From Apus apus (lineage: Eukaryota; Chordata; Aves; Apodiformes; Apodidae), in assembly GCF_020740795.1 (NCBI RefSeq), contig NC_067301.1, forward strand, positions 7,764,501 through 7,828,500: a stretch of DNA of 64,000 nt. Direction: 5' to 3'. The notes under the pieces were generated by a model. That model was not told the origin of the DNA, did not search any database, and was given only the letters and a program-made list of their open reading frames with translations. Made by a program: the position numbers and the translations under genes. Below are positions 46,501 through 58,159 of this stretch, piece after piece. Each line of letters starts with the position of its first letter. Positions within the stretch are counted from its first letter, which is position 1.

Positions 46501-49409
46501 CCCTGCCCTGGCAGTCCGAGATGCATCTGGCTGGAAAGCTCGTCCTCTCTGCTGCTGCTCTGCTCCTCCTGACTTTGGCTTACAGGTTTTATAAGTCCCG
46601 CTCTTTTGCCGGGGGGAAAATCCCACCAGCTGATGTGGGAGGAGAACAGAAGGCAAATGGTGCCCGGGATGGGGATGGAAATGGGGATGGGAACGGGGCT
46701 GAGGGGCTGCGGTGGAGGAAGGGGTTTGGTGGGGAAGGGAGGAGAGGTGGTGGGGATGGAGAAGGCAGAGGGAAAGTGGGTATTTCTGGGATGTGGTGGC
46801 AAGGGGAGTCAGGGCTGGAAAGGGGTGAGGAGGGGGAGGAAGGAAGGGAGGTGGTTTCTGGGCTGGGGTTGACTTCTAGGAGAGAGGGCACGGGCAGAAA
46901 GGGGAGTGAGCTGGGAAGCAAGCTGGGAAGTGAGCTGGGAAGTGAGCTAGGAAGCAATCTGGGAAGCAAGTTGGAGAGTAAGCTAGGAAGTGAGCTTGGA
47001 AGTAAGCTGGGAAGCGAGCTGGCAAGCAAGTCAGGAAACAAACTGGGAATCAAGCAAGTAAGCAAGCCAGGAAGCAAGCTGGGAAACAAACTAGCAAGCA
47101 CGGAAGAAAGTGATCCAGGAAACGAGCTGGGAAGTGATCTGGAAAGCAAGCCAGGAAGTAAGCTGGGAAGTGAGCAAGGAAGTGAACTGCAACATAAGTT
47201 GGCAAGTAAGCCAGGAAGCAAGAAAGGAAGTGAGCAGGGAAGCAAGCTGGGAAGTAAGTCAGGAAGTGAGCTGGCAAGTGATCTGGGAAGCAGGAAAGAA
47301 AGTGAGCTAGGAAGCAAGTTGGGAAGTAAGCTAGAAAGTGAGCTTGGAAGTAAGCTGACCAGTGATCCAGGAAGTGAGCTGGGAAGCGAGCTGGCAAGCA
47401 AGTCAGGAAATGAACTCGGAATCAAGCAAGTAAGCAAGCCAGGAAGCAAGCTGGGAAACAAACTAGCAATCAAGGAAGGAAGTGATCCAGGAAACGAGCT
47501 GGGAAATGAGCCAGGAAGCAAACTGGAAAGTGAGCAAGGAAGTGAGCTGCAAAGTAAGCTGGGAAGTAAGTCAGGAAGTGAGCTGGGAAGTGAGATGGAC
47601 TCTTCTGACCCTGGGAACACGGCTGAACCATGGAGCAGCCATGGGGAGGAGGACACCCTTGCCCTGAGCACTGGGCTTCCCCCTGGGAAGTGGGCAGGTG
47701 AGGGACACACCGAGAGCACAGAGCAGGATTCGGCTGTTGGGGACCCGAGGCAGAAGGCCGAGGAGTGCTGGGGGACAATTCAGACCCTCAGCATTGTCTC
47801 AGACCTGGGGCTAACGATGACAACAAGCAACGTGGGGTCAGATGCCTCCTACTCTTTCTCCTCGGTGGCAAAGATCCAGGTGGAAGAGAATTACATCCCT
47901 GAGCAGGGGGTGAGGGACGGGGCTGGGCAGCCAAGTCCTGGCCTCAAAGGCAAAGTCTATGACTACTACGTCCAGTCCATCTCCCATTCAGTGTCAAAGA
48001 AGAAGTCTCTTCCCTACATCCCTCCTGGAATACTGCAGCACCGCAGCTCAGACAGGGTCAGTGAAGAGCTGCATGGCTCTGCAACCCAGGAGCCAGAGCC
48101 AGCTTTGGTGACACTGAATCCCATCACCTCCACCATAGTCCCACCACCTACAGAGAGCCTGGAGGTCTCCCCTGAGCCACAATCTCCTGGCCGCAAGGAC
48201 AGCATCCTGCAGATTGCCGACAGTCCCCACCTCCAGCTGCCCATGGAGGGTTTTGGGGTTGTAGCACCAGCCCTCACACCCCCAGCAAGCCCTCAGCCAG
48301 GGCTGACAGCTGATGCCAACTTCTTCCAAAGACCACCACCCACCCACCTGGACCTGGGAAACTGCTATGAGGTCCTCCTCATGGCCAAGGCGCAGAAGAA
48401 GGGCGATCTCCAGGAGGCTGCCTACAAGGTGATGAGTGACAACTACTTGCAGGTGCTGAGGACACCCTCCATCTATGGCCGTCTCAACGCTGGCGAGCGG
48501 GAGCTCATCCTGCGCCGGAGGATGAAGGGGAAGACGCACGTGGCCGTGGCAGATGTCAATGTGCAGGAGCCCGGCCTCCACACCAGCCGCCTCTGCTACT
48601 ACGACGACACAGGGGACATCTGGCACCACCTCTGCCATGTCCCACCAGAGGTGGTCTCCCGGGGCTCCGCCATGTGCAACATGTTCAACTACCTCTTTGT
48701 GGCGATTGGCTGTGAGGGCACGGGCCGCAGGCAGAGACCCTCCAACCGCGTCTTCTGCTACAACCCCCTGACCAACATCTGGAGGGAAATCTGCCCCCTG
48801 AACCAAGCGAGGCCCCACTGCAAGCTCGTGGCCTTGGATGGCCACCTCTACGCCATCGGTGGCGAGTGTCTCTACACGGTGGAGCGCTACGACCCCCGGC
48901 AGGACCGCTGGACCTTTGCTGCCCCCCTGCCCCATGACACCTTTGCCGTGGCCCACATGGCCACGGTGTGTGACGGGGAGATCTATGTGACAGGGGGCAC
49001 CTTGCGCTACGTTCTTCTGCGTTACTCTGCCCGCTCCGACAGCTGGAGGGTCAGCCTGGTTGGTGGGGGCAAGGACAGGACGGTGGAGATGGTGAGCACC
49101 AACGGCTTCATCTACCGCTTCGACCTCCACCGCAGCACGGGCATCAGTGTCTACCGCTGTGGAGCCAAGGCCAAGCTGTGGTACGAGTGTGCCACCTACC
49201 CCATGACCGACCCATCCAGCTTCCAGTGCGCCGTGGTGGGCAGCCTGGTCCATTGTGTTGGCCGGCACTTCCACGTACGCTTCTTGGCCGACCACATCTC
49301 ACCACGCTTCGGGACCAAGGAGCTGCAACCCTTCCCATCGCCCCGTGGCAGCCTCCTCCTGGCTGTCCTGGTGCTGCCTGAGGGAGGGATGGTGCAAACA
49401 CAGGTTTGA
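46485..49409 (+). CDS. KLHDC7A: KLHDC7A, kelch domain-containing protein 7A, with expanded repeat
   Basis: Single-exon gene, 974 residues; human KLHDC7A is also intronless and about 777 residues. Residues 13-39 (MHLAGKLVLSAAALLLL.. to YRFYKSR) form an N-terminal membrane anchor, the same as in human. Residues 55-139 are Gly/Glu/Arg-rich and poorly conserved. Residues 140-371 are 58 tetrapeptides. Conserved sequence resumes with SYSFSSVAKI and LKGKVYDYYV, then LDLGNCYEVLLMAKAQK and EAAYKVMSDNYLQVLR (about 620-660). Kelch repeats fill about 690-950 (VFCYNPLTNIWREICPLN, LVALDGHLYAIGGECL, GEIYVTGG, FQCAVV). The ATG at 46485 gives an N-terminus of human-like length; the ATG at 46521 (Met13) is the alternative. 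Molecular function is not well established; a membrane-tethered kelch propeller for protein binding is the inference. An AATAAA at 49710-49715 probably ends the mRNA. Confidence 0.95.
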   Translation: MPQRVTLPWQSEMHLAGKLVLSAAALLLLTLAYRFYKSRSFAGGKIPPADVGGEQKANGARDGDGNGDGNGAEGLRWRKGFGGEGRRGGGDGEGRGKVGISGMWWQGESGLERGEEGEEGREVVSGLGLTSRREGTGRKGSELGSKLGSELGSELGSNLGSKLESKLGSELGSKLGSELASKSGNKLGIKQVSKPGSKLGNKLASTEESDPGNELGSDLESKPGSKLGSEQGSELQHKLASKPGSKKGSEQGSKLGSKSGSELASDLGSRKESELGSKLGSKLESELGSKLTSDPGSELGSELASKSGNELGIKQVSKPGSKLGNKLAIKEGSDPGNELGNEPGSKLESEQGSELQSKLGSKSGSELGSEMDSSDPGNTAEPWSSHGEEDTLALSTGLPPGKWAGEGHTESTEQDSAVGDPRQKAEECWGTIQTLSIVSDLGLTMTTSNVGSDASYSFSSVAKIQVEENYIPEQGVRDGAGQPSPGLKGKVYDYYVQSISHSVSKKKSLPYIPPGILQHRSSDRVSEELHGSATQEPEPALVTLNPITSTIVPPPTESLEVSPEPQSPGRKDSILQIADSPHLQLPMEGFGVVAPALTPPASPQPGLTADANFFQRPPPTHLDLGNCYEVLLMAKAQKKGDLQEAAYKVMSDNYLQVLRTPSIYGRLNAGERELILRRRMKGKTHVAVADVNVQEPGLHTSRLCYYDDTGDIWHHLCHVPPEVVSRGSAMCNMFNYLFVAIGCEGTGRRQRPSNRVFCYNPLTNIWREICPLNQARPHCKLVALDGHLYAIGGECLYTVERYDPRQDRWTFAAPLPHDTFAVAHMATVCDGEIYVTGGTLRYVLLRYSARSDSWRVSLVGGGKDRTVEMVSTNGFIYRFDLHRSTGISVYRCGAKAKLWYECATYPMTDPSSFQCAVVGSLVHCVGRHFHVRFLADHISPRFGTKELQPFPSPRGSLLLAVLVLPEGGMVQTQV
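46902..47597 (+). repeat. Coding 12-bp minisatellite in KLHDC7A: 58 tetrapeptides
   Basis: Fifty-eight consecutive 12-base units (GGAAGTGAGCTG, GGAAGCAAGCTG and variants) encode GSEL, GSKL, ASKS, GNEL, ESDP and similar, without a single frame slip. Units 10-20 and 41-50 are near-copies of each other (GSEL-ASKS-GN.L-GIKQ-VSKP then GSKL-GNKL), exactly 31 units or 372 bases apart (47009 and 47381). Acidic and basic units alternate, giving a low-complexity, highly charged linker absent from human KLHDC7A. Confidence 0.95.
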
Positions 49410-49735
49410 TGGACCCATGCTGGCGTCTCACACAACAATCATGGTGGCTTAGACAGGACATGATGGTGAAAGCTGGTAGAAGAAGCCACCAGCCCACAAC
49501 GGACCACGTAGGAAGAAACCAACTCTACCAGGACAATGTTACCCATCAAGCAGGCATCACACGAACCCCCACAAGTAAGGAAGGAGACAAATTGCCCTTG
49601 GATCCTGCCGGTAAACCCAGCCTTGAAGGCACAAGGAAGAGCAAAGCAGGAGCTGGGTGGACTTGTTTGCTTAGAGGTATTTAAATATAGGCGTGCTTAT
49701 TCGGAAACAAATAAACCCCAGGTCTCTAAAGGCCC
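49410..49735 (+). terminator. KLHDC7A 3' UTR with poly(A) signal
   Basis: After the TGA at 49407-49409 the first canonical AATAAA is at 49710-49715, about 300 bases downstream. Another possible site is the ATTAAA near 50070, after the TA-rich tract at 49987-50020. Confidence 0.55.
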
Positions 49736-51128
49736 CCAGCTGTGCACTGCCCCAGGAGTAGCTGCTTTACACTCTGGGTGGTTAATGTTGACATGTAACA
49801 GGGGTTGGAGGGTGGAGGAACACAGCAGGGAGGCTTCATCCCTAAGGAGGTATCACCCAAAGGTCACTACCCATCGGCATCATGCCAACATTGAGCCTTC
49901 AGGCTTGACATCACCCCAGGGCTGGGGACAGAGGGTGCCCTGTTCCTACCAGTGCCTTGTTATCTATTAATTTATCCTCAGCACAGAATAATATATATAT
50001 ATTTATATATTTATATACCCGCCATGTCAGGAGGCTCCATAGATGTATAGACAGCTGGTCTTAAATGAAATTAAAGTGAACATTTGGTAAAATTAACCAC
50101 GAGCGACGGTCGTGCATCAATTCCAGCAGCAGCCAAGCCTAATGGGAACAAAGAGGCTGAGGCATGTTTTACATCACTAATTACTGCACAAATGTCTCTG
50201 AGGAGGCCACCAAAAGCTAAGCAGGGCTTTGGATGTAGTTGCCCATCCACTATTCCCCCCCAGTTTCAATCACCTCACCCTGCTGCCACCATGTTCTACC
50301 CAAAGGCTACTTTGGGTAATTGCATTTTCTTCCCCTGGAGCTGTTAGGGAAATGGTTCATTATCCATCATCTGTCAGCCTCCTGATGGACAAAATCAGCT
50401 CCTAGATGGACAAAAACCTCCTGTGCCTGCCTCCTCGGTTGCAGCAGACCATGAGCACAGAGTCATGGATGTACTTGAAGTGCTTGGAGATAAGAGCTGG
50501 TGTCAGAGTAGCCCACATTATCACCATGAGGTCTTGCTGGGCAGGGTGGTTTAGGAGAGCTTGGGTTAATGTTCTCTCAAAACACTCCCAAAAGTATTTA
50601 CAACTTCTCTCAGTCACTGCCTGGAGGCCTCGTGTTCCTGGCCTTCAAGGGCTTCCTATGAAGGTCAGTGGCATCCATCCGTGTTAGGGGACCTTGGAGG
50701 CTGCCTTAATTAACCCTGCCTCTGAGTTTTGCTCATTAGCCATAGCATGTTGCTTCTGCTGGTGGGGGTAAGGGATGCACCCTCTCCTTGTGGTCAAACC
50801 TGCCACAGTCCAACCTCTTTCACCCATCCTGGGCCAGCTCTTCTTACCTTAGTAGGACGACCCCACAGAGGACGTGCTGGGGCTGCAGCCTTTTGCATCC
50901 CATCATCTCTCTCTGCTGGGATGCTTGGGCTGGTAAACCTTGTGAATCAAAAACCTCTTTTTTTAAATTATTAATATTACTGTTATTGTTAGTATTTAAC
51001 TGCTATTTTAGCCACCTCCACAGCTGGTACTCAGAGCTGCAAGCTCCACAACCTGGGCTCCCATGTGCTGCAACACATCCCTGCTTCTCCTCCAGCAAAA
51101 CCCAAGCACCTGCTGCTTCACCAGAGCA
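49736..51128. other. Intergenic sequence downstream of KLHDC7A
   Basis: No gene recognised. Contains a (TA)n-like tract (49987-50020) and otherwise unique sequence. Confidence 0.6.
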
Positions 51129-51612
51129 AATCATAGAACCATTCAGGTTGGAAAAGCCCCTTGGGATTACCCAATCCGACCATCATCCCTACTCTACGAA
51201 GTTCTCCCCTAAACAACATCCACCAACACCACATTCAAAACACCCCTTAAACACACCCAGGGAAGGTGACTCCACCACCTCCCTGGGCAGCCTGTTCCAG
51301 TGTCCGACCACTCTCTCTGTGAAAAAAGTGTTTCTGAATGCCCAGTCTGACCCTGCCCTGTCACAGCTTGAAGCCCTTCCCTCTTGTTCTGTCGCTGATT
51401 ACCTGGGAGAAGAGACCAGCACCAGCCTCTCTACAATGACCTTTCAGGTAGCTGTAGAGACTGATGAGGTCTCCCCTCAGCCTCCTCTTCCTCAGACTAA
51501 ACTAAATCTAGCCCCTTTGCAACCTGCAACTAGACTAAATCCTGCAGAAGCCTCTCGTTCCCCTCAGCATCCCAGCTCCATGCCCTTCATCCTTGGTGAG
51601 CTGAGGACACGC
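51129..51612 (-). mobile_element. CR1 fragment, different subfamily
   Basis: Starts AATCATAGAACCATTCAGGT and follows with TTGGAAAAGCCCCTTGGGAT, CTCCACCACCTCCCTGGGCA, GCCTGTTCCAGTGTCCGACC and GATGAGGTCTCCCCTCAGCC. The internal sequence differs from the CATGGGCAGGGACACC-type copies, so it is a separate, probably older lineage. Confidence 0.85.
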
Positions 51613-52208
51613 TGGCCCATGGGGCACAGGGGAGGGAGCTGGAGCCCTTCCAGGTGACAGCTTTTCTTTTTCACCCCCAGAAAAGTTGTCCTGGGATCCT
51701 GCACTGCTCCTGAGTGCCTCTTTTCTTCCTTTTAATATTTCACTTGCCCTTTAACTCTCGCCTGCCAGGCTGTGACCTCAAACCCCGGCAGCTTTTCCGC
51801 ATTCCCCGGCGAGACGCCGAGCGATGAGTGAGAACGACAGGAGGGTGGGCAGCTCTCCCCCCTCTCCTGCACTCTCCAATATTAACATGATTCACCTAGG
51901 GAGGCAATTTTGGAGATTAAAAGCTCCAGGGACAACCAGTGCTGGAGCACTTCTTGTTCTGAAGGGAAGGACAACCAGGTTTGGAGCTAAAAGGACACAG
52001 CAGGTTGATGGAAACGTGACTTCTGGCTGCGGCTGAGGGAAAGCAGAAGGGAAGGGACAAATTCAAGATGACACTCAGACCTGGTGGATTTTTTTTTTCT
52101 TTATTCCCATACTGGTGGAGGGGAGGAGCCCTTGGAGGGTTGGCAGGTGTGGTGGCAACAATGGCATCACCAACTAACTCCTGCCACCACCATCAGCTGC
52201 TGGCATGT

Positions 52209-52411
52209 AGGACAAGGGGTAGTTGGTTTCTGGCCCAGGTTGCCCAGGGAAGCTGTGGCTGCCCCATCCCTGGCAGTGTTGAAGGGCAGGTTGGATGGGG
52301 CTTGGAGCAACCTGGGCTGGTGGGAGGTGTCCCTGCCTATGCAGGGGGGTTGGATCTAGATGATCTTTAAGGTCCCTTCCAACCCAAACCATTCTGTGAT
52401 TCTATGATTTC
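52209..52411 (+). mobile_element. CR1 3' fragment
   Basis: About 200 bases from GGACAAGGGG through CCCAGGGAAGCTGTGGCTGC to AACCCAAACCATTCTGTGAT plus TCTATGATTT, the complete CR1 3' terminus in forward orientation. Confidence 0.93.
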
Positions 52412-52755
52412 CAGCTGTGCTTGGTGCTCACCTCTGTTTTTGTGATGGGCAGTTAGAAGTTACAACAAACCCAGCAGGGCCAGGGGTTACCTGCAGGGTC
52501 CTGCTCTTGGGAGCCTCTTCCTTTGCTGAAGCCAGGAACCTCTCTGGGTCAGGGACCACCATGACTGGCTGCTGGAAGAGAAAACACAGCCACCACTGGG
52601 CTCATGTAAGTTTGGAAACCAATTTCCACCATCCAGGAGCAATTCTTCCATCCCTATGATTCCCTCAAGTGTGTCACCAAAGATGCTCTCAGCTCCTTCA
52701 TCCTTCCACCAGTGCCTGAGCCCATCACTGCCCTCTGAGCCTCATTGCCTGATTT

Positions 52756-52896
52756 ATCATAGAATGGTTTGGGTTGGGAAGAACCTTAAAGACCATCCAG
52801 ATCCAACCCCTCTGCATGGGCAGGGACACCTCCCACCAGACCAGGTTGCTCCAAGCCCCATCCAACCTGCCCTTCAACACTTCCAGGGATGGAGCA
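52756..52896 (-). mobile_element. CR1 3' fragment
   Basis: Starts ATCATAGAATGGTTTGGG and is truncated after CTTCAACACTTCCAGGGATG, about 140 bases. Very similar in extent to the copy at 11416-11556. Confidence 0.92.
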
Positions 52897-55800
52897 TCCC
52901 CCAAAAACAAAGATGCAACCACTCAACCCCTCTGCTTCGCACCCCAACAGAACCTTGGCACTAAATTCAGTTTTATCTTCTAATCAGGCAGATCCATTAT
53001 CTACCCCCACCACGTTTATTTAGGCAATTACATAGTTTAATGTACACTGATTCAGATTCTTAATTTTTACATTTTTGATTGGGGTAAAAAAAGCCCCGAT
53101 GAGTGACACGCTCATCTGCTCAACGCTCTCTCTCTCTTTTTCTCTTTGACTTTGCACTGCGAATGGAAATTGGGAGTCAATTAAAGAAGTGCAAAACCAG
53201 CATTTTAAAATCTTTTTTTTTATTAGTTAACCATGGCTACCTTCAGTGCAGGGGGGAAAAAAAAAAGCCAAAAAGCAAAAATGATGAGCTTATCCAGACA
53301 TGTTTTGCATTTCAAACCGATGAGATACATGAAAGAAATATTAAGCGTAACGAACTGACAAATTAAGTATCTTGTTTCTAACAAGCTGGAGCAACCTCGT
53401 GTCAGTGGTTGAGGAGCTGGGTGGGAATTTAAAGTCAGAGGAAGGGAAAAAATCCTGGCAGCAGCTCCAGGTGCTGGTAAGGGAGGTGGTACCTTCCAAC
53501 CTTCAGCTGTGGTTTTTCCTAGACCCTCCAATGACATCTACATCACTATGGATTGTGTCGCCATCAGGAGACTCCAGGAGATGTTTAAAGCCATGGAGAT
53601 GTGTCCTGGCCTCTTTTGCTTATTTCTTCTCAAAGTCCAAGCTGATCAACCAGAGCTACCAGCCATCCCTTGGTAGGACAGATCCTGGAGGCACCAACCT
53701 CAACCTTCCTTATCTTTGATTTGCCACCAGGGACAACCCAGTTGCACGGACGGGGAGCTACACCAAAGCAGCCACTAATAAACCAGAACTTAAGACAACA
53801 CCATCATTTATGAGCCCCAGACCTCCTTACCTGGTGCCAAAGGGACATTTCTTGGCACTTTCCACCAGGCACCACTCTGGGGACGTCCGCCAACTCCTTG
53901 CCAGTGCAGCGAGGTCAGCGCTAATGAAAGATGCTATCACAGCGCCGGCCGCCAGCCAGACAAATGTAATTAGCAGGATTTGCAGAAGAGGAAACTCAGT
54001 GAGGACGGTGGGGGATGGGAGCACATCCCCCTTGTGATCATTTTGGGGGAAAAACATGGCCATTTGGAGGCTTTCCAAGTTAGAAGAACAGCCTCGCCAA
54101 CGACTATTTAATTAAAACCCGGGCAGCATCAGGAGGGAGAAGGGCTGCGAGTGAATTAGCACGGTGATAAAATATGCATCGACTCCAGCATAAGTTCTCC
54201 CTCCCCAGCACAAGCCTTTGCTTAAACCCTTGATGGTTTCTGATTCACAAGCTCCAGTGAGGAAGGAACATTTGCCAGCCACTATTTTCAGCCCCGCCGG
54301 GAGTTTTTCCGGAGGTTATAGCCACGCTGTAGTTTAGGATGTGTCAGCACTGGCATCGTAAACACAGATCAGAAACACTATAAAAGAAGAGGAAAAAAAA
54401 CCCTCCAAACCACACTCCTGGATGGAGTTCAGCATCCTGTGAGCTTGGGCCAAAGGCAAATTATTTCTCTTCTACTGAAAGAAAATCAATAAAGCTCATT
54501 TTTATTTACCAAAAGGTCAAAGAGGGGAAGAAAGGAAAACTCCTCAAGCTGCAGAAATTGCCTTTTTTGCCCCAAAACGAGTGGCCTGGCAAGACAGTGC
54601 AGGATTTGTGCTGGTGCCAGCTCTGCTTGTCTTCACCAGAAATGGTGACATTTAAATTTAGTGTTTAGTTCAGTCCTGGTTTGCAGCCCCTGATCGGGGG
54701 GCAAACAGCAAAGCTTCACCCACAACCAGCAAAGCATCTCTCAAAACCAGCAAAGCTTCACCTAAACCCTGCTCACAAGAACACCCTCACCTCCTGAAAG
54801 CTCCTTAACCCATCATGGAGGAACAAGGCACCCCACCAAGCTTCCCTTGGCAGATAGGAGGACACAAATCATCCTGGATCTGATCCCAGACAACAGCAGG
54901 ATGGGATGTCTGATTTCTCCATGGCCAAGGGATCCTCCAGTGCAACACCCCATCTCAAGCCAAGGTGAAGCCTTAGGTCCTTCTAGTTCAGGATCTCAGA
55001 ATCCCCCCAGCTTGTTTTTATGAAATCTCTGTTTCATTTATGGTGTCTCTAAGCAAAGAACAATATGACACTGGAAACATCCTCACCAGGGGATGGAGCA
55101 GACTACACCACATGCATGCATGGCCAGGAAACTCATCCAATCTCACCCAATCTCACCCATCAGAGCCAAACAGAGGGACCACCCATCCCATGAGTGCTCC
55201 AGGGAAGTTACAGCAGCACATCAGCTATGCAGGGATGGGGTGACCAAGACAAGTCTGACCAAGGTGCTGTCACCCTCCAAAACAACTTGGAGGAGGCAGG
55301 TTGATTAATGCTGCAGTCTCTAGTTAATAGTTCCTGGTTAGTGCTGTGGTCCCTGGTTAATGCTATGGGGATGCTGTGGTCCCTAGTTAATATTTTAAGG
55401 ATGCTATAGTCCCTGGTGAAGTCCATGGGGGTGCTGCACCTCCTAGTTAATGTTCTAGGGTTGCTGTGGTCCCTGGTTAACTCTGTGGGGATGCTGCAGG
55501 CCCAGAGTAATGTTTTAGGGGTGCTTCAGTCCCTGGTTAGTGCTGTGGTCCCTGGTTAATGCTGCCGTCCCTGGTTAACACTGTGGTCCCTTTCCCACCT
55601 CTCTCCGCTGGCAAAGGTTGTTGGGGCTCCCAGGGCCATGTCCAGCACCCTGTAAATGCAACATGGACACAAGACCAGAGGTCTCAGGGACTGCTGCACC
55701 TGCAATGAGCTGCGACCTCCATCTTCATGGCAGGTCTGGAGCCACCAGCCAGTCCTTGGAAGCTAGCCCAAGTGGATCCCTGAGGCAGTCACCATTGCCA

Positions 55801-58159
55801 CAAGTGCTGGGTTTGAAGCCATTGACAGTGGTCAGGAGGCACCAGCCACAATAAACCATGCCTGGTTGAGCAAAAAGCCCTCCCTAAACCACGTCAAGAG
55901 CCTCTATATACAGCTCGTGGCACAAAGATAGCTTGGGAAAATTTGCTGACAAGCTACACAAAGTCAACGTGGTGCTTGGAGCAGGAAAGCTCCTGGTCCT
56001 GTGGGTCCAACTGCTGCTCAGCCCCAGGGGTCACACCCTTCTGTTCCATCACCTCCAGGTCTCCAACCCCCACGGGCATTTTGCATCCCCAGTGTGGATC
56101 TTTTCATGCCACCTCCTCAAACCTGCTGCTCAAATCCCTCAGCTCCAGGCATGGGAGGATTTTCAACCCCTTCATCCCACCTCCCCTGCCTTATCTGTGG
56201 GCAGGTGGCAACACACCAGCCTCAGCAGCACAGACTGCCCAGGACTGATAAAGGGCTTAGGGCTGGTGCCAGGAACCAGCAGGGGGGCTCTGCTGGCTCC
56301 ATCCCAGCCATCCCACGGGAACCCCAAGCCTGCAGCAGGTCCTGGGTTTCCCTTCCCAACAGCAAGAGAGATCTTCTCCTCTTCCTCTCCTGGAGCGAGG
56401 AAGAAGATACTGGAGGATGTGGAGGGGGCATTGCTTCCCACATTGTCCCCACTGACACCTGCTAAGAGAGCAGCTGGGAGGCCAAAGCAAGATAAAATGG
56501 ATATGATTATTAAGCAATAATGATGCTTTCCACACCAGGAAGGAGCTGAGCAACTGGATGGGGGGGGGGGGTGGGGGGGGTGGGGGTGGAATTCACATCC
56601 TGGAGTGGTTTGAGAGTTAAAACCACCAGAGGTGGAGGCAGGAGAGGTTCAACTCTGCTGTGGTTTGGCAGCAAAGGGGTTAATTTGCTGCTGCGATGGG
56701 TATTCAGGGCCCGTCGATAAGCAGGGCAGCAATTACGTTGCATTACTCTGATGGCTGCAGATCTCTGGGGGGGGGAAACCCAAGCAGCACAACTGCAGCT
56801 CAGCTGAACCTCAGTGACGCTCAAATTCAATCCCCAGTTGCTCAGGGCTGAGGTTTCTTCAGGGTCATTTGGTTGTGCTTGGTTTTGTTGCTGTTTAAAG
56901 CTTAAAAAAAAAAAAAAAAAAAGGTTTCACATCAGTTTCAAGCCCTTTCCACTCCCCAGTTTCAGCAGGAGGCAGACAGGTTTGTGCCTCCTCCTCCAAA
57001 CACCAGCAAAGTGGGTTTTTTTTACAGCAGGCAGTGGAGAAACAATCAAAATATTCACAGGGAGAATAAAAAACCTCTGGTTGGAGACAGGTTTGCACTT
57101 AGTTCAGTGACAATAAAGCCTCTTTCCTCTGATTTCTCCTCCCCCAAGTAGAAGAAACTTTCTCAAAATATCGTTTCTGTCACCTGGCAGCACCATTTGC
57201 CCTCCCAAAGAGCATTGCCATCTAAAACATCCACCCATCTTACCACAGGTCAAATTTCTTATCAAACCAGGTGGAAAAAAACCCCAAATTCTCCCTTTTT
57301 CCTCTTTTCCAATTCCTGGTCAGCAAATCAACGTGAAATTCAAGAAGTCAACAAGGTTAAAATGAAGCCAACCTAATTTTCCATCAGTTGAATGTGAAGC
57401 AGATGAGTCAACGTTTGATTTGAGGCTGAAATTTCTGCAAGCCTCAGGACAGTGATTTGCAGCCAAACACTGTGATGGATCATCCCAGAGGATTCATGGA
57501 TCTCACCCCAGACATCCCACCACAAGGATGAAGGATGCTTCATGGTACCAATGACTAGTACCAACCACCTCCAACCCTGCTGTTGGGAGATCCAACCTGC
57601 ATCCAACCCTGTCCCCTTGCTCCCTCCTTGCACTGTTTCACATGGATGCAGATGATCCCACAAGATGCTCCTCTCCAGCCTGGCAATATCCCATCTGCAC
57701 CATAAACCCACCTGTTTGCACCTCCTTGTCAAAAATCATTTCACAGCCATAAGAAAGAGAGTCCTGGATGCCCAAAAGACCCACCCAGCTCTTCCAGATC
57801 CATCTAGAAAACAGATTGCTGAAAATAATAGGTAATTTTAAGGGGGTTTTGTTCCACTCTGCTACAGGTTGTAAAAATTCTTCATGGGCATCAAAACCCA
57901 GGTTCACCCAGATTGTGAAGGGCACATTTGCATGTTCTGCCTTGGGAAAATGATGCCCCATAGACACAGGCACCATCTCCAGAGGAAACATCCCACCTGT
58001 TGCACCTGGTTTTGGCACCCAGAGCCAGGAAGATGCAGCTTTCCCAGCAGGGCAGCACCCCCAGCAGCTTCATTTTTACTACAACCCTCATGTACAGAAA
58101 AGACTTTGCCCACTGCCCTGCCAGAGATTTGTCCCCAGGAGCAAGGGAGATTTATCTGA
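52897..58159. other. Intergenic sequence
   Basis: 5.3 kb without a recognisable gene. 53880-54200 is unique with CpG-bearing and TAATTA-type words and may be a conserved element. A minisatellite lies at 55309-55588. G-runs (GGGGGGGGGGTGGGGGGGGG) occur at about 56560-56587 and an A-run of about 19 at 56904-56922. The longest ORF (55933-56520) shows no family resemblance. Confidence 0.6.
55309..55588. repeat. GTGGTCCCTGGTTAATGCT minisatellite
   Basis: About 280 bases of units with TGCTGTGGTCCCTGGTTAAT, some short (~19 bases) and some long (~60 bases, with GTTTTAGGG/ATGGGGATGC insertions). Confidence 0.8.

Noticed and set aside
46589-47719. 376-codon minus-strand ORF (Leu/Pro/Ser-rich)
   Set aside because: It is the antisense shadow of the KLHDC7A 12-base repeat; a stop-free unit leaves every frame open.
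48048-49295. 415-codon minus-strand ORF
   Set aside because: Antisense to the conserved kelch domain of KLHDC7A; no family features of its own.
55933-56520. 195-codon ORF
   Set aside because: No recognisable domain, and overlapping alternative frames of similar length suggest chance.
56560-56590. G-run resembling telomeric or switch sequence
   Set aside because: No TTAGGG units; it is only a short poly-G tract.
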